Origin: Euzebyella saccharophila
GTDB lineage: Bacteria; Bacteroidota; Bacteroidia; Flavobacteriales; Flavobacteriaceae
Reading direction: 5' to 3'
Length of the DNA stretch: 64,000 nucleotides
NCBI RefSeq assembly: GCF_014855495.1
Contig: NZ_JACYFJ010000001.1
Coordinates: 1,116,001-1,180,000, forward strand
The translations under genes were made by a program, and so were the position numbers. Positions 59,772 through 64,000 of this stretch are shown piece by piece. The notes under the pieces were generated by a model that saw only the letters and a program-made list of their open reading frames with translations, did no database searches and had not been told where the DNA came from. Within the stretch, counting starts at the first letter, position 1. Each line of letters opens with the position of its first letter.

Positions 59772-60953
59772 ATGATGCAACTACCTTTCAAGTCTATTAC
59801 CAAAACGGCATTATATAGTCTGATTTTCTTTGTCACATGCCATTTTCATGCACAGACAGTCAAAAACGGATTTGTAAAAACCACCTTGACCAAGGAGTTT
59901 CTTTCAGAGGGTGTAGCAACGGCAGATGTAAACAATGACGGTCTTTTGGATATTGTGGCCGGTTATTCTTGGTTTGAAGCACCAAATTGGGAACGCCATG
60001 AGGTGGCTCCCTTTAAGAGCTACGACCCTTACAAAGAGTATAGCGAGTCTTTCTTGAACTTGGGAATGGATGTAAATTTAGACGGTTGGGATGATGTTGT
60101 AATAGTAGGGTATCCCGGTGAAGGCGGATTTTGGTTTGAAAACCCTAAAAATGAAGAGGGCTATTGGACCAAACACATGATAGCGGATGCCATGGGTATT
60201 TCCAATGAGTCCCCAGGGTTTTTGGACATTGATGGAGATGGCCGCTTGGATATTTTGTGCGGAGATTATGAAAAAAGGCAAATAGTATGGCTTCAGGCTC
60301 CTAAAACAAAAGGGGAAACAGAATGGAAGCGCTATCCGCTTACCAAAGAAAATGTTTCTGGTACGGATCGGTATTCGCATGGCATTGGTTATGGTGATGT
60401 AGATGGTGATGGTTTCAAAGATGTATTGGTGACCAATGGATGGTTCAAGGGAACCGCAGATTTAAAATCAGGAAACTGGGAATTTCAGGAAGCCAACTTG
60501 GGAGAACCCTGTTCCCATATGTATGTATTTGATGTAAATGACGATGGATTAAATGACGTGTTAAGTGCTTCTGCACACAAATTGGGAGTTTGGTGGCATG
60601 AGCAGGATAAATCCGGTAGTTTTAAGACGCACTTGATGACCGAGACTACCTCTCAAACACATTCTTCCATTATGGCGGATTTAAATGGAGATGGAAGAAA
60701 TGACTGGGTAACAGGAAAGCGATTTTTGGCGCATAATGGCAATGATCCCGGAGACGCAGATACACCCTATCTTTTTTGGATTGAATTTATGCCCGGCCAG
60801 AAACCTTATTTTAAGGAACATTTAATTGATTCCGATTCGGGGGCCGGACTCAATATTGCCATTGCCGATATGGATAAAAACGGAAAGCCGGATATCGTCA
60901 TCGCTAATAAAAACGGTGTTTTTCTTTTCCAGAACATGTTGGAAGATAAGTGA
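59772..60953 (+). CDS. secreted FG-GAP/VCBS repeat protein
   Basis: 393 residues. Signal peptide (TALYSLIFFVTCHFHA, then QTVKNG) and seven calcium-type repeats of the form D-x-(N/D)-x-D-G-x-x-D, seen as DVNNDGLLDIVAGY, DVNLDGWDDVVIVG, DIDGDGRLDILCGD, DVDGDGFKDVLVTN, DVNDDGLNDVLSAS, DLNGDGRNDWVTGK and DMDKNGKPDIVIAN. They form a seven-bladed beta propeller with bound Ca2+. Such proteins are frequent around polysaccharide-use genes in Bacteroidota; no enzyme activity is evident. The 218 bp before it hold no supported gene. Confidence 0.88.
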   Translation: MMQLPFKSITKTALYSLIFFVTCHFHAQTVKNGFVKTTLTKEFLSEGVATADVNNDGLLDIVAGYSWFEAPNWERHEVAPFKSYDPYKEYSESFLNLGMDVNLDGWDDVVIVGYPGEGGFWFENPKNEEGYWTKHMIADAMGISNESPGFLDIDGDGRLDILCGDYEKRQIVWLQAPKTKGETEWKRYPLTKENVSGTDRYSHGIGYGDVDGDGFKDVLVTNGWFKGTADLKSGNWEFQEANLGEPCSHMYVFDVNDDGLNDVLSASAHKLGVWWHEQDKSGSFKTHLMTETTSQTHSSIMADLNGDGRNDWVTGKRFLAHNGNDPGDADTPYLFWIEFMPGQKPYFKEHLIDSDSGAGLNIAIADMDKNGKPDIVIANKNGVFLFQNMLEDK

Positions 60954-61069
60954 AGCTGGTAATTTTTTAATCACATACCCAACATTTGAGGGCAATCTGC
61001 GTTATAGCAAGTACTACGGTTATGTTTGCCAATTAGAAATAGGGTAAGCATCGGGCAAAAATTTTTGGA

Positions 61070-61951
61070 GTGTCGTTTTTTAAAGCGAAATACATTTTTC
61101 TGTTCACAGTACTTCTCTGTTTTTGGGCAAATTCGTATGCCAAAAGCATGGTGGGTGTCCGTTCTATGCCTTTTGTACAACTGCAGGAAATACCTAGCGA
61201 TTCCACGGATAAAAAGACTAAAATAAAAATTACCTCTCCCAATTCATCAACAGTTTGGGACATTACCCAACCAGCTAAGCTGGAATGGTCTACCATCAAC
61301 ATTGGCCCTGAGAAATCTATAAGGTTCTTTTTAGCATTAAATGATATGGTAGTACAAGAACTGGGTACTTTTAAAAATTCCTTTAGTGTTTCCGATATTA
61401 TTCTGGCAAAGAATATCAGTACCGGCGATGCGTACCAAGTGGTAGGAATTGAGCTTTTTCCTGATAACAAATATCAAATTGCCAAGTTTGCCACTCCTTA
61501 TTTTTCCATCAAAAACCCTATTTCAGATGCGAGAAAGAAGGCCTACGAGGAGAAAAATCGACAAAAACGGACACCCTCCCCTATAGCTGTAGAACCGGTC
61601 AACCAATTTGATGGCCGTAATATTACCTATGTAAAAGAAGTTGCTTTTGACAAAGAAGATATCACTATTGATATTTGGGACCACGGCAGGCAAGATAATG
61701 ACATCGTTTCTATCTACCTGAACGGAAAAACAGTAATTGCCAAACACCTTTTGACCTATCAGAAAAAAAGAGTGAGCTGTAAACTCGAAAAAGGCAAGGC
61801 CAACGACCTATTTCTTTATGCCCATAATTTGGGCAACTCGCCGCCCAATACCGTTTCCATTGAGATTACGGATGGCAGTACTTCGGAAAAAATTATTCTC
61901 AATTCCGATTTAAAAAGCTGTGAAGCCGTTCAAATTAGTGTGAAGCCCTAG
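61070..61951 (+). CDS. secreted protein of unknown function with Ig-like segments
   Basis: 293 residues from a GTG start. Signal peptide (KYIFLFTVLLCFWANSYA), then a beta-rich domain KIKITSPNSSTVWDITQPAK to LEWSTINIGPEKSIRFFL, similar to Ig-like/Kre9-type extracellular modules. A proline/arginine linker follows, then a second beta domain DITIDIWDHGRQDNDIVSIY to NLGNSPPNTVSIEITDG. I do not recognise a named family for the whole protein. It is convergent with araA, 4 bp apart. Confidence 0.7.
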   Translation: MSFFKAKYIFLFTVLLCFWANSYAKSMVGVRSMPFVQLQEIPSDSTDKKTKIKITSPNSSTVWDITQPAKLEWSTINIGPEKSIRFFLALNDMVVQELGTFKNSFSVSDIILAKNISTGDAYQVVGIELFPDNKYQIAKFATPYFSIKNPISDARKKAYEEKNRQKRTPSPIAVEPVNQFDGRNITYVKEVAFDKEDITIDIWDHGRQDNDIVSIYLNGKTVIAKHLLTYQKKRVSCKLEKGKANDLFLYAHNLGNSPPNTVSIEITDGSTSEKIILNSDLKSCEAVQISVKP

Positions 61952-61955
61952 GCTA

Positions 61956-63461
61956 TTATAAGCCCTTGTTCAAAACATAGGCGGCATCGTTCCAGCGTAA
62001 TTCTTGCTTAAAGCGGTATAGGTCTGTCTTTTCATCAATTAATAAAAACTCAATATCCATGATTTCAGCAAAATCTTCCAACGATTCAGCTGATATGTTT
62101 TGGCTATAGCAGGTATGGTGTGCACCACCTCCGTAAATCCACGCCGCTGCGGCGGTCTGCAAATCTGGTTTTGGGTCCCATAGCACTCTGGCGACGGGCA
62201 GTTTGGGCATATCGTGTTCAATTTCCAAAGCCTCTACTTTGTTCACCAGCATTCTAAAACGGTTGCCCATATCAACAATGGAAGCGTTCAATGCCTTTCC
62301 TGCACCGGAATTGAATACCAAACGTACAGGGTCTTCTTTGCCGCCAATGCCTAATGGGTGTACTTCGCAGTGTACATCGCCATTGGCAATCGTCGGGCAT
62401 ATTTCAAGCATATGTGAGCCCAGACAACTTGATTTTGAGGGATGGAAATGATAGGTGTAGTCTTCCATAAAACTGTTACCGCCTTTTAGCCCAGAGCCCA
62501 TGACCTTCATGGTACGCACAAGCGCAGCGGTTTTCCAATCTCCTTCTCCACCGAAACCGTAACCACTGGCCATCAAACGCTGGGTGGCAATACCGGGAAG
62601 CTGTTTCATGCCGTGCAAATCTTCAAAGGTATCGGTAAAGGCTGTGTAGCCACCCTCCTCTAAAAAGTCACGCATTCCCAATTCAATTTTAGCGGCATCC
62701 AATAACGATGTACGCATATTTCCATCGGATTTTAATCCTTCCGCCAGTTGGTACGTTTCTTCATACTCCTGAACCAACGTTTCAATTTGTTTCTCGGAGA
62801 TGGCATCAATAAACTTCACCAAATCGCCTACACCATAACCATTTACCTCGTACCCAAATTTTATTTGAGCGGATACCTTGTTGCCGTCAGTAACGGCCAC
62901 TTGCCGCATATTATCACCAAAACGGGCTACCTTCATTTTTTTGGAATCGGCTACGGCACAGGTGACCCTGCACCAGTTGGCAATTTTCGCGATAACGGAT
63001 TCGTCCTGCCAATGTCGTACGACCACTTTTCTGTTCATTCGCATGCGCGAGGCCATAAAACCAAACTCGCGCCCCCCATGAGCTGACTGGTTCAAGTTCA
63101 TGAAATCCATGTCAATGGAGCCCCAAGGAATATCTCTATTGAACTGGGTGTGCAAATGAAGAAATGGTTTTTGTAAGGCTTTTAAACCGGCAATCCACAT
63201 TTTTGCAGGGGAAAAGGTGTGCATCCAAGTGACCAAACCAACACAATTCTCTGTGTTGTTGGCTTCCATACAAAGCCTGTATATTTCATCCGGCGTTTTT
63301 ACGGTAGGTTTATGGAGTACCTTTACAGGTATATTCTTTTCTGCATTTAAAAATTGGGCAATCTCTTGAGAATGGTTTGTAACCTGTTCTAGGGTTTCAG
63401 GGCCGTAGAGGTGTTGGCTTCCGGTCACCAACCAAACCTCGTAATGGGAAATATTGATCAT
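61956..63461 (-). CDS. araA: L-arabinose isomerase
   Basis: 501 residues, full length. Family signatures: [19 protein letters not shown] at the N-terminus, [60 protein letters not shown] and GGAHHTCYS. The Glu and His residues of these segments bind Mn2+. It converts L-arabinose to L-ribulose in the cytoplasm, the first step of arabinose catabolism. The symporter gene downstream probably imports the sugar. Confidence 0.96.
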   Translation of the reverse strand: MINISHYEVWLVTGSQHLYGPETLEQVTNHSQEIAQFLNAEKNIPVKVLHKPTVKTPDEIYRLCMEANNTENCVGLVTWMHTFSPAKMWIAGLKALQKPFLHLHTQFNRDIPWGSIDMDFMNLNQSAHGGREFGFMASRMRMNRKVVVRHWQDESVIAKIANWCRVTCAVADSKKMKVARFGDNMRQVAVTDGNKVSAQIKFGYEVNGYGVGDLVKFIDAISEKQIETLVQEYEETYQLAEGLKSDGNMRTSLLDAAKIELGMRDFLEEGGYTAFTDTFEDLHGMKQLPGIATQRLMASGYGFGGEGDWKTAALVRTMKVMGSGLKGGNSFMEDYTYHFHPSKSSCLGSHMLEICPTIANGDVHCEVHPLGIGGKEDPVRLVFNSGAGKALNASIVDMGNRFRMLVNKVEALEIEHDMPKLPVARVLWDPKPDLQTAAAAWIYGGGAHHTCYSQNISAESLEDFAEIMDIEFLLIDEKTDLYRFKQELRWNDAAYVLNKGL

Positions 63462-63478
63462 TATTTACTTTTTATTCT

Positions 63479-64000
63479 TTATAAACTTAGGGTACTAAAG
63501 GAAATCATTATGTAAACTACAATTAAGAGTACAATGACGGAGGTAACAATATCCCAAATATTGTAACTGCCTTTTCCTTCTTCTTTTTGTTCAGCGGAAA
63601 CGCTACCGAATGTCAAGCCGGCCAATTGGGTTTGGGACGGTGCAGGATAGAACATACTTACTACAATTGCTATGGCGATACACATGGCGAAAAAGTAGGC
63701 CCCGAATACCAACCAGTTGATATCGGCCAGTTGAAACATAAAACTACCTTCGGCAAAACTGGACTTTAAAATTTCCAAAGTCAACTTGGCAAAGCCAATG
63801 ATGAAGCCGCCCACCAAGGTGGCGATAGCGCCATTGGCGTTGATTCGCTTGTAGAAAATTCCTAAAAGGAACACTGCCGCAATCGGGGGCGAAATGTATG
63901 CCTGTACGTTTTGCAGGTACTCGTATAATCCGTCGGATAGGGTAGTGATAATAGGAATCCAAAGAAGACCCAAGCCAACCACAAAGAAAGTGGCTATTCG
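63479..64000 (-). CDS. sodium/solute symporter (SSS family), start lies outside the window
   Basis: The C-terminal 173 residues are visible; the frame continues past the right edge (RIATFF precedes VVGLGLLWIPIITTL). Helices seen: LGLLWIPIITTLSDGLYEYL, AYISPPIAAVFLLGIFYKRI, GAIATLVGGFIIGFAKLTLE, FGAYFFAMCIAIAIVVSMFY and VIVLLIVVYIMISF. The pattern PIAAVFLLGIFYKRINANGA is typical of SGLT-like Na+/sugar symporters. Located 17 bp downstream of araA, it likely imports arabinose or a related sugar. Confidence 0.88.
   Translation of the reverse strand, partial: RIATFFVVGLGLLWIPIITTLSDGLYEYLQNVQAYISPPIAAVFLLGIFYKRINANGAIATLVGGFIIGFAKLTLEILKSSFAEGSFMFQLADINWLVFGAYFFAMCIAIAIVVSMFYPAPSQTQLAGLTFGSVSAEQKEEGKGSYNIWDIVTSVIVLLIVVYIMISFSTLSL

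Noticed and set aside
61033-61470. 145-codon minus-strand frame antisense to the secreted protein at 61070
   Set aside because: The plus-strand frame has a clear signal peptide and beta domains, while the antisense one has none.
1-64000. CRISPR array, rRNA operon, insertion sequences or prophage structural genes
   Set aside because: I looked for regularly spaced repeats, rRNA-like sequence, transposase motifs and phage structural proteins and saw none.

Overview
The window is chromosomal DNA from a marine-type Flavobacteriaceae bacterium (Bacteroidota). The pointers are a type IX secretion C-terminal sorting domain, exact Bacteroidota -7 boxes (TAnnTTTG) before several genes, HTTM and DUF4286 families, and a flavobacterial housekeeping order (mgtE-rsmA, serS, ribF, pth-rplY-prs). 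The genus cannot be fixed from the sequence alone; an alga-associated genus such as Zobellia or Maribacter is my guess.

1-22.7 kb is ordinary chromosome: a cut-off lipid acyltransferase, small VOC/GNAT/DUF1801 genes (one with a frameshift), a D-2-hydroxyacid dehydrogenase, mgtE, rsmA, an S41 peptidase, a TPR protein, serS, an HTTM membrane protein, ribF, a large secreted metalloprotease with a downstream lipoprotein, pth, rplY and prs. A tRNA-Leu(CAA) gene follows at 22744-22824.

22.77-50.87 kb is an integrated genomic island of about 28 kb. The last 54 bases of the tRNA-Leu gene plus two more recur as an exact 56-bp direct repeat at 50810-50865, and a tyrosine integrase lies just inside that right end. 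The left end carries a BfmA/BtgA-like mobilization protein, a winged-helix initiator-like protein and a non-coding stretch rich in inverted repeats. I see no relaxase. The cargo is two metal-defence blocks on the minus strand. The copper/silver block has CusA-type RND pump, TolC, HMA-AraC regulator, multicopper oxidase fused to a CopB-like barrel, DUF3347 lipoprotein, haem-binding protein, CopA P1B-1 ATPase, PepSY and DUF305 proteins, and a CusB adaptor carrying its own metal-binding and DUF3347 domains. The zinc/cadmium/cobalt block has a CzcA pump fused to its TolC partner, CzcB, a Fur-family regulator, a DUF3703 protein, a P1B-2 ATPase and two small Cys/His-rich proteins. A palindrome, GCTTTCGCGAAAGC, recurs inside island genes and was not seen in the flanks, which suggests the island was assembled in another lineage.

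50.87-53.9 kb is a second accessory patch. Three related repeats of roughly 200 bp, all in the same direction, separate an AT-rich NTPase-TIR gene (candidate anti-phage protein) from a ParDE toxin-antitoxin pair.

53.9-64 kb returns to chromosome: a dnaE2-like polymerase and a Y-family polymerase in one unit, joined by telomere-like heptads and preceded by paired palindromes; a Tat-exported Gfo/Idh/MocA oxidoreductase; an FG-GAP protein; a secreted protein of unknown role; L-arabinose isomerase; and the start of a cut-off sodium/solute symporter gene.
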